Assembly: GCA_023384455.1 (NCBI GenBank)
Contig: JAHDWH010000053.1
Location: forward strand, 1 to 32,724
DNA from: Caldilineaceae bacterium
GTDB taxonomy: Bacteria; Chloroflexota; Anaerolineae; Caldilineales; Caldilineaceae
Reading direction: 5' to 3'
Length of the DNA stretch: 32,724 bases
A model generated the notes under the pieces. That model was not told the origin of the DNA. It did not search any database and worked only from the letters and a program-made list of their open reading frames with translations. Positions 1-7,754 of the stretch are shown piece by piece (the stretch's first letter is position 1; each line of letters opens with the position of its first letter). The translations under genes and the position numbers were made by a program.

Positions 1-55
1 ACTGGATCGACTCCTCCCCCAAAGTGGGGGAGGTTGGGAGGGGGTGAGCAGTTAC
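1..55 (+). mobile_element. Palindromic MITE-like element, copy 1 (cut by left edge)
   Basis: This matches the other copies at 8897-8999, 11816-11873, 32150-32237 and 32666-32724. It contains the hairpin with arms CCTCCCCCA and TGGGGGAGG (loop AAG) and ends in GGTGAGCAGTTAC, the terminal motif of the family. The other end lies left of the window. The bases just after the end (56-63, TGCGCGCT) should reappear immediately left of the full element if an 8-bp target duplication was made here. The rest of the stretch up to 222 shows no gene I can support. Confidence 0.75.
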
Positions 56-222
56 TGCGCGCTACAGGCGTCACATTTCAGCCCGCAGTTTGGCGTTGCC
101 ATGCGCTTATCAAAGGGGAATCAGCAGATCGCAACAGGTACTCCCCGCCAGTCCGGGACCGGCAGGCGAGTCACGGGTACACCTAACGCATTGCGGTCTG
201 CTGGGCGCAGATTGTCTACCAT

Positions 223-1068
223 TTAGACCGGACGTCTGGCCCCGGCCACTTTTGTCCGCACCCGATAGAGGGATGTCTGTGCGGTGATGTAAAGGCTCTG
301 GCGGTCATCGTCACCCCAGGCACAGTTGGCCGGGCGTTCGGGTGTTACCACTACGCCGAGCAATTCCCCGTCCGGCTCAAAGACCCAGACACCCGTCGCT
401 CCGGTGACGTAGAGATGACCTTCCTCGTCGATCTTCATCCCGTCGGGCGAGCCGGGCTGGGGGTGATCCATATCGGCGATGATGCGGCTGTTGGCAAGGC
501 TGCCGTCGGGCTGCACATCGAAGGCGCGCACGTGGCGGCGGGGGGAATCGTCGATATACAGCACCGACTCGTCGGGCGAGAAGGCCAGACCGTTGGGCCG
601 GTCGAAGTCGTCTACCAGCAGTTCCAGGGCGCCATCGGCCAAAATGCGATAGACGCCGTTGACCGGCTGTTCCCGCTCTGCCGGTTGGATGCCGTAGGGC
701 GGGTCGGTGAAGTAGACGACCCCATCGGATTTGACCACCACATCGTTGGGGCTGTTCAGTTTGCCGCCGTTAAAATGGGCGGCGATGGCGGCCACGCTTC
801 CATCCGCTTCCGTGCGGGAGACCCGCCGCCCGCTGTGTTCGCAGGCGATCAGCCGCCCCTCCCGGTCCAGGGTCAGCCCATTCGAGTTGCCCGTCGGCTC
901 CCGCCAGACCTGTGCGCCGGTCTCCGGCGTCCAGCGATAGATGCGGTTGGCCGGGATGTCGGAAAAGAGCAGGGAGCCATCCGCCTGCCAGATAGGGCCT
1001 TCGGTGAATTGAAAACCGCCCGCCAACTTTTCCGGGTTGCCCGCTTCGATCAGATTGTTGAGTTTCAT
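223..1068 (-). CDS. SMP-30/gluconolactonase family sugar lactonase
   Basis: This is a six-bladed beta-propeller of the SMP-30/gluconolactonase/LRE family (281 aa, usual length). The family hydrolyses sugar-acid lactones such as gluconolactone, with one bound divalent metal. The metal ligands are recognisable: Glu23 in FTEGPIW, Asn159 in RPNGLAFSPD and Asp209 in SPDGMKID, with the substrate-side Asn108 in NSPNDVV. I chose the ATG at 1068 because a GGAG lies 7 nt upstream; an in-frame ATG at 1104 would add 12 residues unlike the family. There is no signal peptide, so it is probably cytoplasmic. It is the last gene of a minus-strand run after galM, separated by about 150 bp that carry a 10-bp tandem repeat. 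Together with galM and the sugar-acid dehydratase at 10412-11566 it suggests oxidative sugar catabolism. The exact substrate cannot be read from the sequence. Confidence 0.9.
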   Translation of the reverse strand: MKLNNLIEAGNPEKLAGGFQFTEGPIWQADGSLLFSDIPANRIYRWTPETGAQVWREPTGNSNGLTLDREGRLIACEHSGRRVSRTEADGSVAAIAAHFNGGKLNSPNDVVVKSDGVVYFTDPPYGIQPAEREQPVNGVYRILADGALELLVDDFDRPNGLAFSPDESVLYIDDSPRRHVRAFDVQPDGSLANSRIIADMDHPQPGSPDGMKIDEEGHLYVTGATGVWVFEPDGELLGVVVTPERPANCAWGDDDRQSLYITAQTSLYRVRTKVAGARRPV

Positions 1069-1118
1069 CTCTGTTCTCCATTTTCGTCTGTCGTTTTGTG
1101 CCATTCTAAGAAGAAGGA

Positions 1119-1168
1119 CACGGATTGATACGGATACTCACGGATTCACACGGATTCACACGGATAAA
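1119..1168 (+). repeat. Five-copy 10-bp tandem repeat (CACGGATTCA type)
   Basis: Units of 10 bp follow one another between galM and the lactonase gene: CACGGATTGA, TACGGATACT, CACGGATTCA, CACGGATTCA, CACGGATAAA. The stretch 4851-4895 holds related words on the opposite strand (AATCCGTG, AAAATCCGTGTCC). Function is unknown; it may be a degenerate dispersed intergenic repeat. Confidence 0.7.
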
Positions 1169-1222
1169 ATCTGCAAAAATCTGTGGTTTCTGCACAATCT
1201 GCGTCCCCGTCGGTTCACTGCT

Positions 1223-2272
1223 TCATTCTACCCCAAACCGAAAAACCGTCGTCTGGTGATACCGCTCGCCGGGGCGCAGGACGGGGGACGGGAATTGGGG
1301 TTTGTTGGGCGAATCCGGGTAGTGCTGGGTTTCCAGACAGAAGCCCGTGCGTTTGGTGTAGACCTGGCCGGCTTTGCCGGGCAGTGCGTCGGGGAGCATA
1401 TTGCCGCTGTAGAACTGGACGCCGGGCTGGGTGGTCTCCACTTCCAACACCCGGCCTGTCGTCGGCTCCGTGACCCGAGCCGCGGGGCGCAACGCGCCCG
1501 GCGTGCCCCGCACCACAAAGTTGTGGTCATAGCCGCCGCCGAAGCCGATCTGGGCGTCGTCGGCGTCGATGGCCGCGCCGATGGCGGTGGGCTGGCGCAG
1601 GTCCAGGGGCGAACCGTCCACCGGTCGGATTTCGCCGGTGGTGATGAGGGTGCTGTCGATGGGGGTGAAGAAGTCGGCGTGCAATTGCATCTGGTGGCCC
1701 AGAATATCGCCGCCCCCGGCCAGATTGAAGTAGGCGTGGTTGGTCAGGTTGAGAATCGTCGCTTTGTCGGTGGTGGCGGTGTAGTCGATGGCGAGGGCAT
1801 TGCCGGTGAGGGTGTAGACGACCTGTGCGTTGAGCGTACCGGGGTAGTTCTCCTCCCCGTCCCAACTGGTGTAGGCCAGCCGCAGGCCGCAGCTATCGCT
1901 GGTCTCAAACGCTTCCGATTGCCAGACTTTGCGGTCAAAGCCGTGGCCGCCGCCGTGCAGGTGGTTGACGCCGTTGTTCCGGGCCAACTGAATCTCCGCC
2001 CCATCCAAAGAAAAGCGCGCCTGTCCGATGCGGTTGGCAAAGCGGCCCACCAGCGCGCCGAAAAAGGGGTGGCGGCTCAGATAGGGTTCCAGGCTGTCGA
2101 AGCCCAGACAGATGTCAGCCACCTGCCCTGCCCGATCCGGTGTGTAGATGGCCCGGATGATGCCGCCGTAGTTCATAATCTCGACGGATACGCCGCTGTC
2201 GTTGGCAAGGGTATAGAGGGTCACGGCCTGCCCGCTGCCGGTGACGCCGAAGGGTTGTTGGGAAAGGGGCAT
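1223..2272 (-). CDS. galM: Aldose 1-epimerase (galactose mutarotase)
   Basis: The enzyme interconverts alpha and beta anomers of aldohexoses such as galactose and glucose in the cytoplasm. At 349 aa it has the full family length. Catalytic residues are visible: His106 in NHLHGG, His179 (the general acid) in NLTNHAYFNL and Glu314 (the general base) in FCLETQHYPDSPN; Asp249 in GYDHNF matches the substrate-binding Asp. The start at 2272 puts MPLSQQPFGV first, has an AAGGA upstream, and removes 23 residues of poor quality that an earlier ATG would add. It lies 40 bp downstream of the DNA methylase and is probably cotranscribed with it and the nitroreductase. The neighbouring lactonase suggests a role in sugar catabolism. 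Confidence 0.95.
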   Translation of the reverse strand: MPLSQQPFGVTGSGQAVTLYTLANDSGVSVEIMNYGGIIRAIYTPDRAGQVADICLGFDSLEPYLSRHPFFGALVGRFANRIGQARFSLDGAEIQLARNNGVNHLHGGGHGFDRKVWQSEAFETSDSCGLRLAYTSWDGEENYPGTLNAQVVYTLTGNALAIDYTATTDKATILNLTNHAYFNLAGGGDILGHQMQLHADFFTPIDSTLITTGEIRPVDGSPLDLRQPTAIGAAIDADDAQIGFGGGYDHNFVVRGTPGALRPAARVTEPTTGRVLEVETTQPGVQFYSGNMLPDALPGKAGQVYTKRTGFCLETQHYPDSPNKPQFPSPVLRPGERYHQTTVFRFGVE

Positions 2273-2312
2273 TTGTGGGAGTTCCTTACTCAAGTGGAGT
2301 GTTGCTGAAACG

Positions 2313-3275
2313 TTAGTTTCCGTTATCGATTTCCGCTGCACGCCGCAGGGTTAGCAAGAGTTCTTTCAGTGGCTGATTCACAGCGCTGTCGCTGAATAGC
2401 GTCTTCGAGAATTTCTGCTGGACTTGCCATGTGGGATGTGTACTCAATTCTTGTTGGCGTTCCAAGTCGTAATTAACCCAAAGCATCTCCGTGCGGCTCT
2501 GCTTTTTGTTGTCAGCCCCCGTATTGGTGGAATGGGCCGCACGGCTGGGGGCTACAATCACAGTCCAATCCCCGTACAATTCATCCATCAATTCACACGC
2601 ATAGCCGGAAAGAGCGACTTTGCCCTGCGCATTGCGAAGAACCTGTGCCAGCGCCCGGTGTTCGTCATTGGTCATCTCATAGGCATAGGCGTTCGTGTCC
2701 GAGCGGGAGGCGTGGACGTAGGGTGGATCGCAGTAAAAGAGCGTTTCCGGGCTGTCATAGCGCGCGATGACTTCGAGGGCTGGGGCATTTTCGATCTGCA
2801 CCCGCAACAACCGCTGGGCGATCTCGGCCAGCCCTTCCACACTCCCCAGCCAGCGGGAGACAGCCCCGGCCATACCCGCCCGTGAAGTCAATTTACAGTG
2901 GGCCCAGCGTCCCTCGCTGGCCGTCTGGGCCAGCCCCGTCCGCACTTGCCGCGCCCGCACAAAGAAACAACGGGCCCGCTCCAAATCACTGATAGTCGCA
3001 GAAGGCTCAGAGACGGCAATGCGTAGTTCTTCGCGGGAGAAAGGGGTCAAGCCAATCGCTTCCAACAGCCCTTCTTTGTCGTCGCGCAGAACCCGGAAAA
3101 AATTGACCACTTCACCGTCGATGTCGTTGAGCGTCTCCACCGGCGAAGGTGCGCGGTTGATCAGCACCGCGCCGGAACCGCTGAAAGGTTCGCAGTAATG
3201 GGTTGTGGTGGGGAGCAGCGGCAACAGCCAATCCAAATGGCTATACTTGCCTCCATACCAACCAAAAGCAATCAT
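2313..3275 (-). CDS. D12-class DNA adenine N6-methyltransferase (Dam-like)
   Basis: This is an AdoMet-dependent DNA methyltransferase of the Dam/D12 class. The 320-aa product carries the N-terminal AdoMet signature GWYGGKYSHLDWLLPLLP (residues 5-22), the motif I form CEPFSGSGAV (28-37) and the catalytic motif IV DPPY (183-186) in LFYCDPPYVHA. The helical insertion between motifs I and IV that recognises DNA is present at about 75-170. The ATG at 3275 is preferred since MIAFGWYGGK is the usual family beginning; an upstream TTG at 3311 has no ribosome site. No restriction endonuclease is adjacent: neighbours are a nitroreductase and galM. It is therefore either a solitary regulatory methylase, a phage remnant or an orphan of a lost restriction system. 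The target sequence is not predictable by eye. Confidence 0.9.
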   Translation of the reverse strand: MIAFGWYGGKYSHLDWLLPLLPTTTHYCEPFSGSGAVLINRAPSPVETLNDIDGEVVNFFRVLRDDKEGLLEAIGLTPFSREELRIAVSEPSATISDLERARCFFVRARQVRTGLAQTASEGRWAHCKLTSRAGMAGAVSRWLGSVEGLAEIAQRLLRVQIENAPALEVIARYDSPETLFYCDPPYVHASRSDTNAYAYEMTNDEHRALAQVLRNAQGKVALSGYACELMDELYGDWTVIVAPSRAAHSTNTGADNKKQSRTEMLWVNYDLERQQELSTHPTWQVQQKFSKTLFSDSAVNQPLKELLLTLRRAAEIDNGN

Positions 3276-3322
3276 CTTTCTATTCACAACGTTTTGTCCT
3301 GGAACAGCCAATGGCAGAAGTG

Positions 3323-3889
3323 CTACGGCAGCGTTTTGGTAACTTCCGCCAGAGACTTACGGGCTTTGGCCGCGGGCACAGCCGCGGGATAGCCAAAGTA
3401 GAGCAGCCCGGCGATCATCTCCTGGGCCGGGTCTACGCCGAGAAGTGCATAGGTTGCGGGCCGGGTGGTGAAGCCGCTGGTGCTCCACTGCATCCCCAGC
3501 CCCAGCCCCCAGGCCGCCAGTTGGATGTTCTGGATAGCGCAGGAGACAGCAGCGTAATCCTCCTGCTCCACTTCTTTGTTCCCACACAGAGAGCAGGTGA
3601 CAGCCACAATCCGGGGCTTGGAGAGGATTTTGGTTTCGGCTTCGGCGCGCATCTTTGCCAAAGTTTCGGCGTCGGCCCGTGCCTTCTCCAGAAGCGCATC
3701 CCCATTGATAGCGGCGACGGCCTGCTGGCTCTGCGGCCCCAGAATAAAGAAGCGCCAGGGTTCGGTCATCCGGTGGTTCTGCGCCCAGCGGCCCGCGTCC
3801 AACGCCTGGTGGAGCAGGTCGTCAGGGACGGGCTGGGCGGTAAATTCTTTGATGGTACGGCGGGTGGTGATGGCGTCAAAAAGATTCAC
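3323..3889 (-). CDS. Nitroreductase family protein (FMN-dependent)
   Basis: The 188-aa protein begins MNLFDAITTRRTIKEF, the typical nitroreductase opening in which Arg10/Arg11 contact the FMN phosphate. The segment HQALDAGRWAQNHRMTEPWR (about 46-65) matches the conserved cofactor-binding helix and loop. The C-terminal half contains the usual SCAIQNIQLAAWGLGLG helix and the GLLYFGYPA strand. Members reduce nitro groups, quinones or flavins with NAD(P)H and often act as dimers. The ATG at 3889 has GGGAG 8 nt upstream. It is the first gene of the minus-strand run leading into the DNA methylase, 47 bp away. The natural substrate is unknown. Confidence 0.9.
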   Translation of the reverse strand: MNLFDAITTRRTIKEFTAQPVPDDLLHQALDAGRWAQNHRMTEPWRFFILGPQSQQAVAAINGDALLEKARADAETLAKMRAEAETKILSKPRIVAVTCSLCGNKEVEQEDYAAVSCAIQNIQLAAWGLGLGMQWSTSGFTTRPATYALLGVDPAQEMIAGLLYFGYPAAVPAAKARKSLAEVTKTLP

Positions 3890-4038
3890 GTATCTCCCTT
3901 TCGTGCAGTGATTGTGTCAATTGAAGTCGCTGGCGAGGAAGTAGCGAACGTAACTTCAGCGTCTCGTTGCTGATGGTTTCGGCTGCATTGAGGAATAACC
4001 GTCACTCTTATTGCTCAAATTTTGCTGAATTGTGAGTA

Positions 4039-4067
4039 ATAATAATGGGATCCCTCTGTTTGCACAA
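4039..4067 (-). promoter_or_regulatory. Possible promoter for the nitroreductase run
   Basis: On the minus strand TTGTGC (4062-4067) and TATTAT (4039-4044) are separated by 17 bp. The -10 box matches consensus in five of six positions, but the -35 in only three. The A+T-rich region 3960-4060 otherwise shows no gene. Confidence 0.3.
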
Positions 4068-4093
4068 TTCTTCAGTGTTCAATGGATGAGCGT

Positions 4094-4129
4094 TCTATAC
4101 CCGACACGGGCATAAACAGACATTCTGTC
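4094..4129 (+). repeat. Dispersed 36-bp repeat, copy A
   Basis: The segment beginning TCTATACCCGACACGGGCAT is 34/36 identical to 22262-22297 in the same orientation; the first 24 bases are identical. It contains a small hairpin CCCG-ACA-CGGG. It ends directly before the -35 box of tetR. No transposase is near, so this may be a remnant end of an insertion sequence, or a regulatory motif. Confidence 0.75.
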
Positions 4130-4130
4130 C

Positions 4131-4159
4131 TTGACAAATTCCTCTATCAGCGCGACAAT
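4131..4159 (+). promoter_or_regulatory. Promoter of tetR-family gene
   Basis: A perfect -35 TTGACA (4131-4136) is followed after 17 bp by GACAAT (4154-4159), four of six matches to the -10 consensus. The expected start of transcription lies inside the palindrome at 4159-4180, about 40 bp before the ATG at 4206. Confidence 0.6.
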
Positions 4160-4180
4160 ATAAACGAACGTTCATTTATA
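4159..4180 (+). promoter_or_regulatory. TetR-type operator palindrome
   Basis: The 22-bp sequence TATAAAc-GAACGTTC-aTTTATA is symmetrical in 10 of 11 base pairs and has the GAACGTTC core common in operators of TetR-family repressors. It overlaps the -10 box and transcription start of the gene at 4206, so binding would block the promoter. Autorepression is an inference. Confidence 0.75.
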
Positions 4181-4205
4181 TCATCCATCCACCCACCTAA
4201 TCCCA

Positions 4206-4817
4206 ATGCCCCAACCACCTGACGACCCCACCACCAAAGGCGAGCGCACCCGTCAGGCTCTGCTGGAAGCCGCCTACCAGCAGTTCGTCCAGCGGGGATT
4301 CCACGCGGCGTCTATGCGCGCCATTGCCGAGGGCGCGGGCATCACCCCCGGCGGCATCTACAACCACTTTGCGGGCAAGGACGAACTCTTTGCCGCGGTG
4401 GTGGTGGCCTATCACCCGTTGACCCGCATCTTTCCCCAACTGATCGGCGCGCAGGGCAACAGCCCGGAAGAACGGCTGCGCAACGCTGCCCAGGGCATCG
4501 CGGACGAATTGGAAGCCGATGACGGGCTGCTCAATCTCTTTTTTGCCGAGATGATCGAATGCCAGGGCAAGCATCTCGCCACCCTCTCCGCCGCGCTGAT
4601 GCCCAAAGCGCTGGCCTTTGTGACCGAATTGCACGCCTCCGTCGGGACGTGGCCGGGGATCACCCCCGTTGGCCTGCTGCAAACATTTGTGGGCACAGTG
4701 CTGGCGACGGTCTTCACCCGGCGCTTTCTGGCCTCGGCCGGCGCGCCCCTGCCAGCCCTGGCCGGAATTGATGAGTTTATGGACATCTATTTGCACGGCA
4801 TTTTGCGCGGGGAATAG
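4206..4817 (+). CDS. TetR/AcrR family transcriptional regulator
   Basis: The 203-aa product has the N-terminal TetR DNA-binding domain: RTRQALLEAAYQQFVQRGF (residues 14-32), then a helix-turn-helix MRAIAEGAGITPGGIYNHF at 37-55 and KDELF after it. The remaining helical region would bind a small ligand and is, as usual, not conserved enough to name it. A 22-bp operator-like palindrome sits over the promoter just upstream, suggesting that it represses its own transcription. The next gene, 103 bp downstream on the same strand, is a rifampin-phosphotransferase-like enzyme. A TetR repressor beside a possible drug-modifying enzyme fits inducible resistance, but this link is inferred from position only. 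Confidence 0.92.
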   Translation: MPQPPDDPTTKGERTRQALLEAAYQQFVQRGFHAASMRAIAEGAGITPGGIYNHFAGKDELFAAVVVAYHPLTRIFPQLIGAQGNSPEERLRNAAQGIADELEADDGLLNLFFAEMIECQGKHLATLSAALMPKALAFVTELHASVGTWPGITPVGLLQTFVGTVLATVFTRRFLASAGAPLPALAGIDEFMDIYLHGILRGE

Positions 4818-4820
4818 AAC

Positions 4821-4901
4821 GCGGATGACGCGGAAACAACTGATCTGTGCGGATTGATCCGTGGCAATCCGTCCTGTCCGTGAAAATCCGTGTCCTTTTT
4901 T
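4821..4901 (+). repeat. Degenerate ATCCGTG-type intergenic repeat
   Basis: Between tetR and the next gene lie repeated words related to the tandem repeat at 1119-1168, on the opposite strand: GCGGATGACGCGGA, GGATTGATCC, CAATCCGT, AAAATCCGTGTCC. GGATTG (4851-4856) and CAATCC (4865-4870) can form a short hairpin. No terminator-like T run directly follows it. The real ribosome site of the downstream gene, AAAGGAG, comes right after at 4907-4913. Confidence 0.5.
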
Positions 4902-4920
4902 GTGACAAAGGAGCTATCAA

Positions 4921-7671
4921 ATGCAAGCGACAACAACGACGCAAATGAAAAACACCCTCTGCTTGCCTCTGAACGCACCCGGTGCGACGCTGGCGCTTAC
5001 CGGCGGCAAAGGGCTGAATCTGGCGAAGCTGGCCCAGGCCGGTTTCCCTGTGCCCGGCGGATTTGTTGTGACCACCGCAGGCTACGACGCTTTTGTAGAC
5101 GGAGCTGGACTGGGGGGCTGGATGGCGCAGGAAGTGGCGACCATCGACGCCGCCAACCCCGACGCCCTGAACGATCTTTCAGCACGCATCCGTGCCCGCT
5201 TCCGCCAGAGTCCAATGCCCCCCGCCCTGGCCGAGACGATCCGCGCCGCCTATACCGCTCTGGGCGGGCCAAAGGTGGCTGTGCGCTCCTCCGCCACCGC
5301 CGAGGACCTGCCCGACTTCTCCTTTGCCGGACAGCAGGACACTTTTCTGAATGTCCTGGGGAATGACAAACTTCTGGACGCTGTGCGGGAGTGTTGGAGC
5401 AGTCTGTGGACGGCGCGAGCCATCGGCTATCGGGCGCGCAACGGCATCGACCAGGCCGCGGTCTCCCTGGCAGTCGTCGTGCAGGCGATGGTGCAGAGCG
5501 AGACCTCCGGCGTGCTTTTCAGCGCCAACCCGCTGACGGGACGACGCACAGAAACGGTTATCGACGCCATTTTTGGCCTGGGCGAGGCGCTGGTTTCTGG
5601 TCTGGTGGAGCCGGACCACTACGTAATTGAGACGGCCAGCGGGCGCATCCTCGAAAAGCAGTTGGGGGCGAAGGCGACGGTCATCCGGGGGGTGAAGGGG
5701 GGCGGGACTCTCACCGCAAGCGCGGAGGCGGCCAGCCAGCAGGCGTTGAGCGACGACGCCATTCGTGAAGTGACTGCCCTGGGCAAGCGGGTGGCCGACT
5801 TCTACGGCTCGCCCCAGGACATCGAGTGGGGCTATGCGGAGGGCCAACTCTATCTGCTTCAGTCCAGAGCTATCACCTCCCTTTTCCCTGTGCCAGAAGT
5901 ACACGCCGATGAGAACTCCGACGAACTGCGGGTCTTCTTCTCCTTCGGTGCGGTGCAGGGAATGCTGGACCCGATGACGCCCTTGGGCCGGGATGTGATC
6001 AAAGGCATATTTATCGGCGGCGGCACACTTTTTGGCTTTCAAGGGAATACCCCGGATAACCAAAAGGTGCTATACGAGGCCGGCGGGCGGCTGTGGGGCA
6101 ATCTGACGCCGGTACTCAACAACGAACGGGGACGCAAGGCCGTTCAGGGCGCCATCGGGGCCGTCGAGCCAGGGGCTGCCACCGCCATCAAACAGTTGGT
6201 GGTCGAGCCGGGCCGCCTGCCCGAACCCGGCCCCCTGCGTCCCGAAACCCTGCGCCGCCTGCTCGGTTTTGCCCTGCCCCGGCTGACAATGGCCCTGGGC
6301 GCGCTGGCCCGGCCCGACCAGCACCGGGCCAGCGCCCAGCAGGTGATAGCCGCTACCATCGCCCGGATTGCGGCCCAGGGCCAGACCGCCCAGAGTATGG
6401 CCCAGCAGGTGCAGTTGTTGGAGGATGTAGCCCACACCGCCTTTACGGTGATGGTTCCCCAACTGCTGCCACGCATCCTGGCCGGGATGGCCGCGCTGCG
6501 CGGGCTTACGGTGCTGGCCCAAAAATTGACGGAAATTGACCCCAGCATCACCGGCCAGACCGCGATGGAAGTAACCCGTGGCCTGCCCCACAATGTGACG
6601 ACGGAGATGGACCTGGCCCTATGGATTGTGGCCCAGGTGGTGCGGGACGATCCGGCTTCTGCGGCCAGCTTTACGAGGCGCGACGCGCCAGCCCTGGCCG
6701 CCGACTATCTGGCCGGGAGTCTGCCCTATCCGGCCCAGGCCGCCATTGCCGGTTTTATGGACCGCTACGGGATGCGGGGGCTGGCCGAGATCGACTTTGG
6801 CCGTCCCCGCTGGCGGGAGCAGCCAGCCCAGGTGATGCAGATGGTGCAGAATTATCTGCGCATCGACGACCCCTCAATGGCCCCGGACGCGGTCTTTGGC
6901 CGGGGGGTGGGCGCGGCGGAAGCCACGGTGGAGCGAATGGTGGCCGCGGCCCGGCGTTCTGGCCCCCTGGGATTTCTCAAGGCCCGGCTGATTCGGGGGA
7001 TGGCCCATCGGGCCCGGGCTCTGGCGGGTCTGCGCGAAAGCCCCAAATTTATGATTATTCAACTGTTTGGGGTGGCGCGCCCTGCGATTTTGGAGATGGG
7101 GGCGAAGCTGGCCGGGGCGGGTGTCCTGGCCCAGGCCGAGGATATTCTCTTTCTGCGGGTGGCCGAGCTGCGGGGTTTGGCGGCCACCGATCTGGCCCGG
7201 ATGGACAAGACCACCTGGCGAGGGCTGGTTGCCGAGCGCCGTCTGGCCTATGACCGGGAGTTGGGCCGCCGCCAGGTGCCCCGCATCCTCCTCAGCGATG
7301 GCACGGCCTATTACGAGGGATTTGAGGATAGCCAGGGGGGAGAGGAGAGCGTAGGGGTGCTGCGGGGCAGTCCCGTCTCGGCTGGGGTGGTGGAGGGGAA
7401 GGTCCGGGTGGTCTTTGATCCCTACACGGCCCATCTGCTCCCCGGCGAGATTCTGGTCTGCCCCGGCACAGACCCGGCCTGGACGCCCCTCTTCCTGTCC
7501 GCGGGCGGGCTGGTGATGGAGGTGGGGGGTCTGATGACCCACGGCTCGGTGGTGGCACGGGAGTACGGCATCCCCGCGGTGGTGGGGGTGCGGGCAGCCA
7601 CGGAGCGCTTGCAGACGGGCCAGCGGGTGCGGGTGGACGGGAGCAGCGGGCGGGTTGAGATTTTGAATTAG
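4921..7671 (+). CDS. Rifampin phosphotransferase-like dikinase (ATP-grasp plus phosphohistidine domain)
   Basis: The 916-aa protein belongs to the PEP synthase/PPDK superfamily but has the domain order of rifampin phosphotransferase. Residues 1-320 form the ATP-binding part (GGKGLNLAKL at 28-37, VRSSATAEDLPDFSFAGQQD at 121-140, DIEWGY at 300-305, LLQSRAIT at 312-319). A divergent helical middle of about 500 residues follows, and the swivelling phosphohistidine domain is last (GSPVSAGVVEGKVRV, then GGLMTHGSVVAREYGIPAVV with the phosphoacceptor His874). There is no C-terminal TIM barrel for pyruvate/PEP, which argues against a true PEP synthase. Known RPH enzymes transfer the ATP beta-phosphate to rifampicin, releasing AMP and phosphate, and are about 870 aa. 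The ATG at 4921 has AAAGGAG 7 nt before it. The middle region decides the acceptor and I cannot name it; other RPH-like proteins may act on other molecules. Confidence 0.8.
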   Translation: MQATTTTQMKNTLCLPLNAPGATLALTGGKGLNLAKLAQAGFPVPGGFVVTTAGYDAFVDGAGLGGWMAQEVATIDAANPDALNDLSARIRARFRQSPMPPALAETIRAAYTALGGPKVAVRSSATAEDLPDFSFAGQQDTFLNVLGNDKLLDAVRECWSSLWTARAIGYRARNGIDQAAVSLAVVVQAMVQSETSGVLFSANPLTGRRTETVIDAIFGLGEALVSGLVEPDHYVIETASGRILEKQLGAKATVIRGVKGGGTLTASAEAASQQALSDDAIREVTALGKRVADFYGSPQDIEWGYAEGQLYLLQSRAITSLFPVPEVHADENSDELRVFFSFGAVQGMLDPMTPLGRDVIKGIFIGGGTLFGFQGNTPDNQKVLYEAGGRLWGNLTPVLNNERGRKAVQGAIGAVEPGAATAIKQLVVEPGRLPEPGPLRPETLRRLLGFALPRLTMALGALARPDQHRASAQQVIAATIARIAAQGQTAQSMAQQVQLLEDVAHTAFTVMVPQLLPRILAGMAALRGLTVLAQKLTEIDPSITGQTAMEVTRGLPHNVTTEMDLALWIVAQVVRDDPASAASFTRRDAPALAADYLAGSLPYPAQAAIAGFMDRYGMRGLAEIDFGRPRWREQPAQVMQMVQNYLRIDDPSMAPDAVFGRGVGAAEATVERMVAAARRSGPLGFLKARLIRGMAHRARALAGLRESPKFMIIQLFGVARPAILEMGAKLAGAGVLAQAEDILFLRVAELRGLAATDLARMDKTTWRGLVAERRLAYDRELGRRQVPRILLSDGTAYYEGFEDSQGGEESVGVLRGSPVSAGVVEGKVRVVFDPYTAHLLPGEILVCPGTDPAWTPLFLSAGGLVMEVGGLMTHGSVVAREYGIPAVVGVRAATERLQTGQRVRVDGSSGRVEILN

Positions 7672-7754
7672 GGATTTCGTGGTGCATAGTGCATTGGAAG
7701 AAACGGCGTTGTGTATTGGTTACGGTCCACTATCATTCCCATTGGGAGGGTCTT

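Noticed and set aside
1037..2308. A 423-codon plus-strand frame opposite galM
   Set aside because: galM has all catalytic motifs on the minus strand; the plus frame runs through the 10-bp repeat and has no recognisable domain.
4921..7671. Call as phosphoenolpyruvate synthase or pyruvate phosphate dikinase
   Set aside because: In those enzymes the histidine domain is central and a TIM barrel is C-terminal. Here the histidine domain ends the protein and no barrel is seen, so an RPH-like call is better.
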